From positions 62,001 to 126,000 of the forward strand of contig NZ_LZLY01000104.1 in NCBI RefSeq assembly GCF_001673535.1: a DNA stretch of 64,000 nt, in the 5' to 3' direction. Source of the DNA: Mycobacterium sp. 1081908.1. GTDB lineage: Bacteria; Actinomycetota; Actinomycetes; Mycobacteriales; Mycobacteriaceae. The notes beneath the pieces were generated by a model. That model was given only the letters and a program-made list of their open reading frames with translations. It did not search any database and had not been told where the DNA came from. This document shows, piece after piece, positions 7,277 to 15,796 of the stretch. The translations under genes were made by a program, and so were the position numbers. How positions within the stretch are numbered: the first letter of the stretch is position 1; every line of letters begins with the position of its first letter.

Positions 7277-9202
7277 ATGAACGCGCGTGTCGAGCAGCTG
7301 GAGTTTCAGGCCGAGGCCCGGCAACTGCTGGATTTGATGGTCCACTCGGTCTACTCCAACAAGGACTCGTTTCTGCGGGAGCTGATCTCGAACGCCTCCG
7401 ATGCGCTGGACAAGCTGCGGCTGGAAGCGTTTCGCAACAAGGACCTCGACGTCGACACGTCTGACCTGCATATCGAGATCGACGTCGACAAAACCGCACG
7501 AACGCTAACCGTCCGCGACAACGGCATCGGGATGACGCGTGAGGAAGTGGTGGACCTGATCGGCACCCTGGCCAAGTCCGGCACCGCCGAGCTGCGCCAG
7601 CAGCTTCGGGAGGCCAAGAATGCGGCGGCCTCCGAGGAACTGATCGGCCAGTTCGGCATCGGCTTCTACTCGAGCTTCATGGTCGCCGACAAGGTCGAGC
7701 TGCTGACCCGCAAGGCCGGCGAGAGCGACGCCACCAGGTGGGAATCCAGCGGCGAGGGCACCTACACCATCGAATCCGTCGAAGACGCGCCGCAGGGAAC
7801 CTCGGTCACCCTGCACCTCAAGCCCGAAGACGCCGAGGACGAGCTGCACGACTACACCGCGGAGTGGAAGATCAGGCACCTGGTCAAGCGGTACTCCGAC
7901 TTCATCGCCTGGCCCATCCGGATGGAGGTGGAGCGACGCACCCCCGCGGAGGAAGACGGCGGCGAGGAGACCGTCACCCTCGAGACCGAGACCCTCAACT
8001 CGATGAAGGCGCTGTGGGCCAGGCCCAAGGAGGAGGTCTCCGCCGAGGAGTACAACGAGTTCTACAAGCACATCGCGCACGCGTGGGACGACCCGCTCGA
8101 GGTCATCGCGATGAAGGCCGAGGGCACCTTCGAGTACCAGGCGTTGCTGTTCATCCCGTCCCACGCCCCGTTCGACCTGTTCGATCGGGACTCCCACGTC
8201 GGGATCCAGTTGTACGTCAAGCGCGTGTTCATCATGGGCGACTGCGACGAGCTGCTGCCGAAATACCTGCGCTTCGTCAAGGGCGTCGTCGACGCACAAG
8301 ACTTGTCGCTCAACGTGTCTCGCGAAATCCTGCAGCAGGACCGGCAGATCAAGGCGATCCGTCGCCGCCTGACCAAGAAGGTCCTTGCCACCATCAAGGA
8401 GCTGCAGTCCGAGCGGCCGGACGACTACCGCACCCTGTGGACCCAGTTCGGCAGGGCCATCAAGGAGGGATTGCTCTCCGACGCCGACAACAAGGAGATG
8501 CTGTTGCAGGTCTCCTCGTTCGCCTCCACCCACAGCGAGGAGGAGGCCACCACCCTGGCCGAGTACGTGGAGCGGATGAAGGAAGGTCAGCAACAGATCT
8601 TCTACGCCACCGGCGAGACGCGCCAGCAGCTGCTGAAGTCACCGCACCTGGAGGCGTTCAAGGCCAAGGGCTACGAGGTGCTGCTGCTGACCGATCCCGT
8701 CGACGAAGTCTGGGTGGGGGTGGTCGACGAGTTCGACGGCAAACCGCTGCAGTCGGTGGCCAGGGGCGAGGTGGACCTCGACTCCGAGGAGGGCAAGAGC
8801 GAGGCCGAGCGCGAGGAGCAGGAAAAAGAGTTCGCCGACCTGCTGACCTGGCTGAAGGAGACGCTGAGCGAGCACGTCAAGGACGTGCGGCTGTCGACGC
8901 GGCTGACCGAGTCGCCGGCCTGCCTGATCACCGACGCCTTCGGAATCACACCGACCCTCGCGCGCCTCTACCGCGCCACCGGGCAGGACGTTCCGGTGGG
9001 CAAGCGGATCCTCGAACTCAACCCGAATCATCCGCTCGTGACCGGGCTACGGGACGCCCACAAGGAGCGCGCCGACGATCAATCGGTCGCCGAGACCGCC
9101 GAATTGCTCTACGGCACAGCGCTTCTCGCCGAAGGCGGGGCGCTCGAGGATCCGGCGCGGTTCGCCGAGCTACTCGCGCAGCGATTGGCGCGCACGGTCT
9201 GA
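7277..9202 (+). CDS. htpG: Hsp90-family chaperone HtpG
   Basis: A 641-aa bacterial Hsp90, full length for the family. The GHKL ATPase domain has LRELISNASDALDKLR (Asn39), the DNGIGMT motif at residues 81-87, and GQFGIGFYSSFMV. The middle domain carries the LYVKRVFI and LSLNVSREILQQ signatures, and the C-terminal dimerisation domain follows. ATG 7277 starts exactly at the conserved N-terminus, with AAGGAAAG upstream. It is a cytosolic ATP-dependent chaperone. In M. tuberculosis this gene is Rv2299c, and several other genes in this window match the genes next to it there. Long open frames on the opposite strand are codon-bias shadows. Confidence 0.98.
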   Translation: MNARVEQLEFQAEARQLLDLMVHSVYSNKDSFLRELISNASDALDKLRLEAFRNKDLDVDTSDLHIEIDVDKTARTLTVRDNGIGMTREEVVDLIGTLAKSGTAELRQQLREAKNAAASEELIGQFGIGFYSSFMVADKVELLTRKAGESDATRWESSGEGTYTIESVEDAPQGTSVTLHLKPEDAEDELHDYTAEWKIRHLVKRYSDFIAWPIRMEVERRTPAEEDGGEETVTLETETLNSMKALWARPKEEVSAEEYNEFYKHIAHAWDDPLEVIAMKAEGTFEYQALLFIPSHAPFDLFDRDSHVGIQLYVKRVFIMGDCDELLPKYLRFVKGVVDAQDLSLNVSREILQQDRQIKAIRRRLTKKVLATIKELQSERPDDYRTLWTQFGRAIKEGLLSDADNKEMLLQVSSFASTHSEEEATTLAEYVERMKEGQQQIFYATGETRQQLLKSPHLEAFKAKGYEVLLLTDPVDEVWVGVVDEFDGKPLQSVARGEVDLDSEEGKSEAEREEQEKEFADLLTWLKETLSEHVKDVRLSTRLTESPACLITDAFGITPTLARLYRATGQDVPVGKRILELNPNHPLVTGLRDAHKERADDQSVAETAELLYGTALLAEGGALEDPARFAELLAQRLARTV

Positions 9203-9307
9203 GCCCATTCGGCTGGCCGGGGCCTCACCAGGCGTTTTGCGCCTCAAGCACTAGCCAGCGGGCTCTCGATGCGATTGAATACCGCCTGGAAGGGATATTC
9301 ACCTCGC

Positions 9308-9523
9308 ATGGCCAAGTTCCGGATCATCGACCCACATGGCGGGATTGTGGCGACGAAGAACTTCGAGAGCGCCGACGCCGCATACGCGTGGTTCACCGAC
9401 GCGGTCGCGGGCAGTACCGAGCTGGGCTGGCGCATGGAGGTCGACGACTCGGGACAGTGGGCATTCTTCGATGACACCGAGGGCTTCACCGCCCCGGCGA
9501 GCCGCCGCCCGTTCCGGCGCTGA
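9308..9523 (+). CDS. Small conserved hypothetical protein
   Basis: A 71-aa cytosolic protein starting at ATG 9308, with GAAGGGA about 13 bp upstream. It is a compact acidic/aromatic sequence (FRIIDPHGGIVATKNFES, AAYAWFTDA, LGWRMEVDDSGQWAFFDD) with alternating hydrophobic strands and no signal peptide or membrane segment. The codon usage and ribosome site support translation. I do not recognise a function. It converges on the GntR gene with 2 bp between the stops. Confidence 0.65.
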   Translation: MAKFRIIDPHGGIVATKNFESADAAYAWFTDAVAGSTELGWRMEVDDSGQWAFFDDTEGFTAPASRRPFRR

Positions 9524-9525
9524 AT

Positions 9526-10248
9526 TTACCGGCGCGACATTTCCTGTGGGCTGTCGCGCAGGACGCGGTGCAGCAGTTCCCCCGTGCCCAGCAGGTGCTT
9601 GGTGACCAGCGATTGCGCGCGCTCGACGTCGCCTCGGCGCACGGCCCTGAGCAACGCCGCATGCTCTCGGTCGGACTCTCCCTTGTAGGACGGCAACCCG
9701 AACTTGAGCCGCAGGTAGCGCTCGCCGCGCTCGTGCAGCATGCCGATCAGCGCGAGAAGCTGTGGCCGCGCGGCCGGCTCGTAGAGGCTGATGTGAAAGG
9801 CCTCGTTGTGCGCAACGTAAAGGGACGGCTCGGTTTCGGCCGAGGCCGCCTTGCACAGCGCCTCGGCGTGGCCCAGCGTGGCCGGCGTGTGTGCGGGTAT
9901 CGCCAGCCCGATGGCGAGGCTCTCGAGCGCGGCGCGCATCTCGTAGACTTCGCGGGCCTCGTCGGCCGACAGCGGGGCGACGGTCGCCCCCTTGTTCAGC
10001 TCCACCTTGGCCCAGCCTTCGCTTTCCAGCTGGCGCAGGGCCTCGCGAACCGGGATCGCGCTGACCGAGAAGTGCCGCGCGATGGCGTCCTGGCGCAGTG
10101 GCGCCCCCGGGGCGAGGGTGCCGTCGACGATCGCGGAACGCAGCGCGTTGGCGATCAACCGTGACGTGCTGCCCCGCTCGGCCAGCGAAAGCGCCGTGGG
10201 TAGCGCGCCCAACGCATTGTCCGGCGGAGGCCGACCTGTTACGCTCAT
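9526..10248 (-). CDS. GntR-family (FCD) transcriptional regulator
   Basis: A 240-aa repressor-type regulator. The N-terminal winged HTH is visible: IANALRSAIVDGTLAPGAPLRQDAIARHFSVSAIPVREALRQLESEGWAKVE. The C-terminal all-helical FCD ligand domain starts near EVYEMRAALESLA, with conserved His in AHNEAFHISLYE and later helices that normally hold a metal and carboxylate ligand. ATG 10248 is chosen because a perfect TATAAT lies 6 bp upstream, which predicts a leaderless mRNA. It is divergent from an MFS carrier, the usual arrangement in which an FCD regulator controls uptake of an organic acid. Confidence 0.9.
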   Translation of the reverse strand: MSVTGRPPPDNALGALPTALSLAERGSTSRLIANALRSAIVDGTLAPGAPLRQDAIARHFSVSAIPVREALRQLESEGWAKVELNKGATVAPLSADEAREVYEMRAALESLAIGLAIPAHTPATLGHAEALCKAASAETEPSLYVAHNEAFHISLYEPAARPQLLALIGMLHERGERYLRLKFGLPSYKGESDREHAALLRAVRRGDVERAQSLVTKHLLGTGELLHRVLRDSPQEMSRR

Positions 10249-10269
10249 CACTATATTATATACAATGTG
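10249..10269 (-). promoter_or_regulatory. Leaderless gntR promoter inside an AT-rich dyad
   Basis: On the minus strand TATAAT occupies 10260-10255, six bases before ATG 10248, so transcription should start at or beside the A of the ATG. The -10 is embedded in an imperfect palindrome (10249-10269, outer arms CAC/GTG, centre ATTATATACAAT). Binding by the GntR protein here would repress itself and probably the divergent MFS gene. The -10 is seen; the operator role is inferred. Confidence 0.6.
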
Positions 10270-10351
10270 ATGTCGGACGGCTGATAGCGCCAAACCGGCT
10301 CGCGCCTATGCGAATTCCAATAGTCGTTCCACCCGTGTCAACGGAGGCCAG

Positions 10352-11653
10352 ATGACGTCGACGACGCAGCCGGCAAGCCTCACCAGGCGTCGCACCCCGC
10401 TCAACCGTTCGCAGATCGCGGGGTTCTGGGGGGCGTGGACGGGCTGGACGCTCGACGGAATGGATTCGTTCATCTACGCGCTCGTGCTCGCGCCCGCGCT
10501 GACCGAGCTGCTGCCGCGTTCGGGTTTCGCCGCCACGTCGACCAATGTCGGTCTCGCGGGATCGATCCTGTTTGCCCTGTTCCTGGTGGGCTGGGGCCTG
10601 TCGTTCATCTGGGGGCCGATCGCCGACCGCTTCGGGCGCACCAAGGTGCTGGCCGCGACCATCCTTACCTTCGCCATCTTCACCGGGCTTTCGGCCGCGG
10701 CGCAAAACGTATGGGAGCTGGCCATTTTCCGCTTCATCGCGGGAGTGGGGATCGGCGGCGAATGGGCCCTGGCGGGGACCTACGTGGCCGAGGCGTGGCC
10801 CGAGGACCGCCGCAAGATGGGCGCGGGCTATCTGCAGACCGGCTATTACGCGGGATTCTTTCTGGCTGCCGCCTTGAACTACACCGTCGGGGTCCATTTC
10901 GGTTGGCGGGCAATGTTTCTGACGGGCGCGGTGCCGATCGTCGTCGCGATCCTGATCTTGACGCGGGTGAAGGAAACCGAAAAGTGGGAGAAGCTGGAGG
11001 CCCAACCCCCGGTCCGCGTGAACCCGCTGCGCGAGATTCTCGGCGCGCGGTACCGGCGTCGCACCTGGGTGGCGTGCGCGCTGTTGACCATCGCGATCGT
11101 GGGCCTGTGGGCCGGCGCCGTCTACGAGCCCACCGCGGTGATTCAGCTGGCGCAGCACGCCGGATTCGACAAGGCCGGCGCCACCAGAACCGCGTCCTGG
11201 GCCACCGGCCTGTTGTCCATCGGCACCATCCTGGGATGTCTCGTCGTGCCGCTGCTCTCCGAACGCATCGGGCGCCGAAAGACACTCGCGATTTACTTTG
11301 CGGGCATGGCCGTTTCGATCATCGGCAGTTTCGGTTGGGCGTTCTATATGCCCCACGGGCTCGCGCCCTTCATCGCCTGGCTGTTCGTGCTCGGGTTCTT
11401 CGGCGGCAACTTCGCCATTTTCAGCCTGTGGTTGCCCGAGCAGTTCGAGACGCGCGTGCGCGCGACCGCCTTCGCCTTCTGCACCTCGTTCGGCCGCTTC
11501 GTCGGCGCGGGGGTGAACTTCCTGCTCGGGGCGGCGGTGCTGCACCTACATACCCTCGGGCTACCCGTCGCCCTGACGGCCGTCGCGTTCGTGATCGGGC
11601 TCTTCGTCATCCCGCTCGCGCCCGAGACGCGGGGCGAGGCGCTGCCCCAGTAG
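10352..11653 (+). CDS. MFS transporter, carboxylate/sialate:H+ symporter type
   Basis: A 433-aa 12-helix major facilitator. The GWTLDGMDSFIYALVLAPAL segment in helix 1 and the GPIADRFGRTKVL loop 2-3 motif fit the sugar/organic-acid symporter families (benzoate, shikimate or sialate types). IGGEWALAGTYVAEAWPEDRR is the helix 4-5 signature of that group, and LLSERIGRRKTL is the repeat in the second half. GGAGGCC precedes the ATG. Uptake of an organic anion by proton symport is likely. The divergent GntR regulator probably controls it. Confidence 0.88.
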   Translation: MTSTTQPASLTRRRTPLNRSQIAGFWGAWTGWTLDGMDSFIYALVLAPALTELLPRSGFAATSTNVGLAGSILFALFLVGWGLSFIWGPIADRFGRTKVLAATILTFAIFTGLSAAAQNVWELAIFRFIAGVGIGGEWALAGTYVAEAWPEDRRKMGAGYLQTGYYAGFFLAAALNYTVGVHFGWRAMFLTGAVPIVVAILILTRVKETEKWEKLEAQPPVRVNPLREILGARYRRRTWVACALLTIAIVGLWAGAVYEPTAVIQLAQHAGFDKAGATRTASWATGLLSIGTILGCLVVPLLSERIGRRKTLAIYFAGMAVSIIGSFGWAFYMPHGLAPFIAWLFVLGFFGGNFAIFSLWLPEQFETRVRATAFAFCTSFGRFVGAGVNFLLGAAVLHLHTLGLPVALTAVAFVIGLFVIPLAPETRGEALPQ

Positions 11654-11664
11654 GGCAGCCGAAT

Positions 11665-11889
11665 TCAGTGGCACACCTCGCAGGCGATGCCGTCGCCGTC
11701 GCGATCAAGGGGGGCCCGATAACCCGGCTGTCCGATGTAAATCGGAGCCGCGCCGGCGGCGCACGCTGCCCTGCAATTGGGGTAGTAGACGTTTGACCCG
11801 GTTGTCGGGGCGGGCGACGGCGTGGTGGTTGACGGCGCCGCATGGGTAACGGATGCCAGGGCTGGCGTGCTTTGCTGCTGACAGCTCAG
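11665..11889 (-). pseudogene. Excalibur-domain (lipo)protein fragment without a usable start
   Basis: On the minus strand a frame ending at TGA 11665-11667 encodes YYPNCRAACAAGAAPIYI, then RAPLDRDGDGIACEVCH, a clear excalibur calcium-binding domain with its DRDGDGIACE loop. It is preceded by a Ser/Thr/Pro linker and by L-S-C-QQQS, which looks like the end of a lipobox. An in-frame TAG lies two codons before that Cys, and there is no ATG, GTG or TTG between it and the domain. Either the signal peptide is lost by mutation, or the sequence has a frameshift or error. The domain call is firm; the pseudogene call is moderate. Confidence 0.6.
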
Positions 11890-11931
11890 CTAACACCGCG
11901 AAGGATTACCAGGCGAACGTTTCGCCGAAAT

Positions 11932-13578
11932 TCAGCGGCCGAGCTGGACGGCTTTGACGACCAGCAGCAGCGCGCCGACGACCAGGTAGCTGCGCAGGGC
12001 GATCATGCCGAGCCGGGTGCCGGGTGACCAGGTGACCGGTTCGAGCAAGGTAAGCGGCGGCATGCGCCAGGTGTTGCGGTCGACGGGGCGGGCCGGCGGC
12101 GTTGGGGCCGGTGGCGCGGGCTGGCCGCGGGCCATCCAGCGCAGCGTCGGCACCGCGGCGGCGGCGAGGACGACCAGCGCCAGGGAAAGGTACCCGGCGA
12201 CGGCGACGACATCGATGTGCGGGAACAGGGTGGTGGCCATCAGGATCCCGGACAACAGCAACAGGATGCCGACGATCAGCCCGGCGACCCAGTTGAGCCA
12301 GCGCCGGTTGACCCAGGGGCCCAACACTTCCCGGTCGTTGCACAGCAACAGCAGGAACACGCTGGCGCTGGGCAACAGCAGGCCGGCCAGGGCCTGCACG
12401 GCGGTGGTGATCAAACCCAGTGGCGCGCCGGGGATGAGCACGATGGCCGCGGCCAGCGCCACCATCGCGGTGTAGGACAGGTAGAACTGCTTGGCGTCGG
12501 CGAAGCCGCGGTGCAGCGAATGCTTGAGGCCGAAGACGTCGCCGAACGCGTAACTGGTGGCCAGCGTCACGGCGGCCGCGCCGATGATCGACGCGTCCAT
12601 CAGCACGATGGCGAAAAACGCGCCGAGCGTCGCGCTGTGCTGGCCGAGCAGGTGCGCGATGGCCCCGGCGTCGGAGAAGCCGCCCACGGTGTTGGTCGAG
12701 CGCGCCGCCCAATCGCCGGTCATCAACAATGCCGCGGCGCCGACGATCACGACGAACGCCCCGATCACCGTGTCGGCGCGCTCATAGGCCATGAACCGCG
12801 GCGTGATCCGTTTGTCGACGACATTGGACTGCTGAAAGAACAGCTGCCACGGCGCGACGGTGGTGCCGACGATGGCGATGATCAGCAGCACCGCGTCCGA
12901 ACTCACGCCGCCCGAGATGCTTGGCACCACAAACGACTTCGCCGCGTGCGCCCACTGCGGGTGCGACATGAGCAGCATCGGGATCTGCAGCAGGGTCACG
13001 GCGATGAAGATGAACATGGCCCGCTCCCAGCGCCGGAAGCTGCCGCTGGCCATGATGGCGACCAGCGCCACCGCCGAGATCGGGACCACAACGTATTTGG
13101 ACACCCCGATGTAGTCGGCGGCCAGGGAGATGCCGATGAACTCGGTGACGATCGTCAGGAAGTTGAGCAGGAACAGGTCGCCGACCGAGAACCAGCCCCA
13201 GCCGCGGCCGAAGCGTTCGTTGATCAGCCGGGCGTGGCCGACCCCGGTGACCGCGCCGAGCCGGACCACCATCTCCTGGTTGACGATCAGCACCGGGATG
13301 AGCAGCAGCAGCACCCACAACAGGGAATAGCCGTAGTTCTGGCCGGCCTGGGTGTAGGTGGCGACCCCGCCGGCGTCGTTGTCGCCGACCATCACGATGA
13401 TCCCGGGGCCGACGATCGCCAGCAGCGTCAGCAGCCGGGTCTTCCACGTCCGCGAATGGTCCGTCTCGCCGAGTTTGACGCGCCCGAACGCCCCCTCGAT
13501 ATCGCCCAGGTGCGCGGCGTCGAGCACCGCGCTGACCGCAGCCGGCGCGGGGGTGGTCTCGTCGGCGCTGGATGTCAC
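11932..13578 (-). CDS. NRAMP-related metal transporter, probably Mg2+-type (NRMT)
   Basis: A 548-aa polytopic protein with about 11 membrane segments in the NRAMP (LeuT) fold. The canonical helix-1 DPGN is replaced by DNDAGG (residues 66-71), and the helix-6 MPH motif is replaced by APWQ (residues 242-245, in TTVAPWQLFFQQSNVV). Loss of the Met that ligates transition metals is the feature described for the NRAMP-related Mg2+ transporters, so Mg2+ (and Mn2+) import is more likely than Fe2+ import; this is inference. The C-terminal 60 residues include a Pro-rich loop and a last helix. Its ATG overlaps the stop of the upstream MgtE_N/CBS protein (ATGA, 13575-13578), implying a joint complex. Confidence 0.85.
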   Translation of the reverse strand: MTSSADETTPAPAAVSAVLDAAHLGDIEGAFGRVKLGETDHSRTWKTRLLTLLAIVGPGIIVMVGDNDAGGVATYTQAGQNYGYSLLWVLLLLIPVLIVNQEMVVRLGAVTGVGHARLINERFGRGWGWFSVGDLFLLNFLTIVTEFIGISLAADYIGVSKYVVVPISAVALVAIMASGSFRRWERAMFIFIAVTLLQIPMLLMSHPQWAHAAKSFVVPSISGGVSSDAVLLIIAIVGTTVAPWQLFFQQSNVVDKRITPRFMAYERADTVIGAFVVIVGAAALLMTGDWAARSTNTVGGFSDAGAIAHLLGQHSATLGAFFAIVLMDASIIGAAAVTLATSYAFGDVFGLKHSLHRGFADAKQFYLSYTAMVALAAAIVLIPGAPLGLITTAVQALAGLLLPSASVFLLLLCNDREVLGPWVNRRWLNWVAGLIVGILLLLSGILMATTLFPHIDVVAVAGYLSLALVVLAAAAVPTLRWMARGQPAPPAPTPPARPVDRNTWRMPPLTLLEPVTWSPGTRLGMIALRSYLVVGALLLVVKAVQLGR

Positions 13579-14903
13579 GGCGTCTCGGCTCCAGGGGCGT
13601 GGCTGTCGGCCGGTTGGGTGATTTCACGGAACGGACGCGGCGCGGGCTCGCGTCGGCGCCAGTCCTCGGGGATGGTCGCCTCCAGGACGTCGTCGACGGT
13701 GACCACCCCGAGCACGCGGTCCCCCTCGTCGACGACGGGGATGGAGTAGAGGTTGAAGTCGGCCATCAACAACGCAATGTCGGTCAGATCGGCGTCGGCG
13801 CTGACGCAAACCGGATCGGAATCCATCAGCGCCCCAACGCTTTCGGCGGCATCGGCCTGCAGCAGGGTGATCACCGATACCACGCCGGCCAGCCGTCCGC
13901 CCTCGTCCAGGATGTGCACCTTGATCAACGCCTCCGGCTGGACGGTGGACGCGGCGGCGATCAACGCCAGCGCCGAGCCCGCCGTCGCGGTGGTCGCGCA
14001 GGACACGAAGTCGACGTTCATCAACCCACCGGCGCTTTCGGGGTTGAACCCCATCAGCGTGATCACCTTGGTGCGCTGTGGGCCGGGCATGAGCTCCAGC
14101 ACGCGGCGTCGCCGCGACTGGCGCAGGTCGGCGATCGCGTCGGCGGCGTCGTCGGCGCGCATCCGGCCCAACAGGGCGGCGACCTCGTCGTCGGGCATGC
14201 CGTCCAGCAGGCGGCTGGCCTTGTCGGGGTCCAGCTCCTCGAACACGTCGGCTTCCAATTCCGGGTCGCTGTGCACCCGGTCGAGAATTTCGCCGCCTTC
14301 GGCCTTGTCGGCCTCCTCGAGTAGATCGGCGATCTCGGCGGCTTTGAACTCGCCGAACCGGTCCGACAGCCGCCGCACGGCGTCGGAACCGCCATGGCCG
14401 ATCAGCGGTTCGAAGGCCTTCCAATCGCGGGCCGCATGTCCGCCGGAATGCTTGATCAGCCCGAACAACGTCGGTGGCCGCCGGGTGTCCAGCCGCGCGA
14501 CGACCCACCCGGCGCCGGTGTCCTCGAGCTCGACGTCGTACGCGCGCACCAACTCCGCGGCGGCCACATCGATCAGCCGGTGGCCTAACACGTCGGCGCG
14601 CAGCAGCACCTCACCATCGCGGCGTTCGAAGCCGCGGAGGTCAACTTTGTTCTTGGTCAGGACGATTCGTTTCGGGGCGAACTCCTCGATGGTCCTGGTG
14701 CCGACGAACACCCGGCGCCCGCCGACCCCGGCCACAATCCCGGTCACCGCCGGATAGTCGTCCGCCCCCCGCAGTCGCACGATCACGTCCTCGACGCGGC
14801 CCACGGCCTCACCGGCGCGCGCCACCACCGGCGCACGCAGCAGCTCGGAGAGATGGATCACCGGCAGCCCACCGCGGGGCCTCGCGGTTTCCGATGTGCT
14901 CAC
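13575..14903 (-). CDS. Soluble PRC-barrel / MgtE_N / CBS regulatory protein
   Basis: A 442-aa protein with no membrane segment. Residues 1 to about 135 contain a PRC-barrel-like region (VARAGEAVGRVEDVIVRLRG). Residues of about 170-280 match the MgtE N-terminal superhelix (IADLLEEADKAEGGEILDRV, VFEELDPDKASRLLDGMPDDEVAALLGRM). A CBS pair follows (about 285-410, with LAGVVSVITLLQ and VLGVVTVDDVLE). In MgtE these domains sense Mg2+ and gate the pore; here the pore is missing and the gene is fused by a 4-bp overlap to an NRAMP-like transporter, which it probably gates. The start is GTG 14903, with AGGAGGAC just upstream. Confidence 0.85.
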   Translation of the reverse strand: MSTSETARPRGGLPVIHLSELLRAPVVARAGEAVGRVEDVIVRLRGADDYPAVTGIVAGVGGRRVFVGTRTIEEFAPKRIVLTKNKVDLRGFERRDGEVLLRADVLGHRLIDVAAAELVRAYDVELEDTGAGWVVARLDTRRPPTLFGLIKHSGGHAARDWKAFEPLIGHGGSDAVRRLSDRFGEFKAAEIADLLEEADKAEGGEILDRVHSDPELEADVFEELDPDKASRLLDGMPDDEVAALLGRMRADDAADAIADLRQSRRRRVLELMPGPQRTKVITLMGFNPESAGGLMNVDFVSCATTATAGSALALIAAASTVQPEALIKVHILDEGGRLAGVVSVITLLQADAAESVGALMDSDPVCVSADADLTDIALLMADFNLYSIPVVDEGDRVLGVVTVDDVLEATIPEDWRRREPAPRPFREITQPADSHAPGAETP

Positions 14904-15156
14904 TTGTCCTCCTCAACGCGGTGCGACAGTCGCCCGTATGACATCTGCGGGTACGGCTTACAACCAGGTTCGGTGATGGCGCAAGTATCACGGCTTGACC
15001 GGTTCGGCCGCCAGAGCGTACGCCGCCGCCGCGTGGGATCGCTACGGCCAACAGGTAAACGGTCGGTGGCCATCGGTCCGCGCAGCCCACGCGTCGGCCA
15101 TTCAGGGGTGGCTTGCGGGTGGGGCATACGACAGCGTTTCGCTGGCACACTGGGGT

Positions 15157-15525
15157 GTGCCCGAAATCGCGTTCGACTCCGTGTCCCCAATCGTGCCGGT
15201 CCTAGACCTGGACGTCGCGCTCGAGCGCTATCGCAGACTCGGCTTCGACGCGCGCGCCTACGAGGGCCCGGAGCGCTACGGGTTCGTCGACCGCGGATCG
15301 GTCTCGATCCACCTCACCGAGTGGGCCGAACACGATCCTCTCCGCACGGCCGCGAGTGTGTACCTGTACGTCAGTGACGCCGACGCGGTGTACGCGGAAT
15401 GGAAGGCGCTGGAGCGCCTCGAAGGCCGCTTGATCTCTCCGAACGACACACCCTACGGCTTACGGGAATTCGTCTACGTCGATCCCGACGGCACCGCGCA
15501 TCGTGTCGGCTCGCCGCGGGGCTAG
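15157..15525 (+). CDS. VOC / bleomycin-resistance-like protein
   Basis: A 122-aa vicinal-oxygen-chelate protein with the two beta-alpha-beta modules of the family: IVPVLDLDVALERYRRLGFDARAYEGPERYGFVDRG and VYLYVSDADAVYAEW, ending LREFVYVDPDGTAHRVG. The last motif supplies the D-P-D-G turn typical of glyoxalase-like drug-binding proteins. GTG 15157 is chosen because homology starts about ten residues later; ATG 14995 would add 54 atypical residues. A drug-binding or small-molecule isomerase role cannot be distinguished. The gene is followed directly by the deletion scar at 15579-15796. Confidence 0.75.
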   Translation: MPEIAFDSVSPIVPVLDLDVALERYRRLGFDARAYEGPERYGFVDRGSVSIHLTEWAEHDPLRTAASVYLYVSDADAVYAEWKALERLEGRLISPNDTPYGLREFVYVDPDGTAHRVGSPRG

Positions 15526-15578
15526 AAGGCGATACTGTATCCACGGTTCGTGGCTTTACAGGATAAGGCAGGCATGCG

Positions 15579-15695
15579 GTGACCGAGACGAAGATCGTGC
15601 CCGACGACGTCGGCGAGGCGGGGACGACACCGTACTTCGTCCGTGACGGAAGCCATTACGTGCCAACCCAAATCGCGCGCGGAGGCTGGGGCCCG
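15579..15695 (+). pseudogene. 5' fragment of a TesB-like thioesterase gene
   Basis: GTG 15579 starts 39 codons that match the N-terminus of the thioesterase at 4145: VTETKIVPDDVGEAG, then PYFVRD, YVPTQIARGGWGP compared with LTETKIAPDD, PYFRRD, FVPNQFARGGWGP. Similarity stops at about 15695, immediately where a fragment of a different gene begins on the other strand. The remaining roughly 235 codons of the enzyme are missing, so it is a dead fragment. The continuing open frame beyond 15695 is an antisense frame and is not homologous to the thioesterase. Confidence 0.75.
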
Positions 15696-15796
15696 ATCAC
15701 ATCTCCGATGGCCATCGTCAACGCCGCCGCAACCGCGAGCAGGGCCGCGATGTCGGCCTTTGCCGCTAAAACCTCCTGCGCGATGGATGCGTTTAC
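15695..15796 (-). pseudogene. 5' fragment of a probable DMT-type membrane transporter gene
   Basis: The minus strand reads NASIAQEVLAAKADIAAL then LAVAAALTMAIGDVI, an N-terminal hydrophobic segment like that of mycobacterial DMT-superfamily integral membrane proteins. After GDVI the frame runs into the antisense of the thioesterase fragment and then a stop. No ATG/GTG is found at the start; the codon before NAS is GTA. Together with the thioesterase fragment this looks like one deletion that removed the 3' ends of two convergent genes. The transporter assignment rests on my memory of the family and is moderate. Confidence 0.45.

Noticed and set aside
7505..8593. Long open frame antisense to htpG
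   Set aside because: It is a codon-bias shadow: high GC at third positions keeps the opposite frame open. The encoded peptide is low-complexity Gly/Leu/Val/Arg with no family resemblance, and htpG is certain.
14904..15156. Possible Mg2+ riboswitch (M-box) before the MgtE_N/CBS gene
   Set aside because: The ribosome site lies directly before the start and I could not find M-box core elements. The leader looks too short and too GC-plain to support a call without covariance search.
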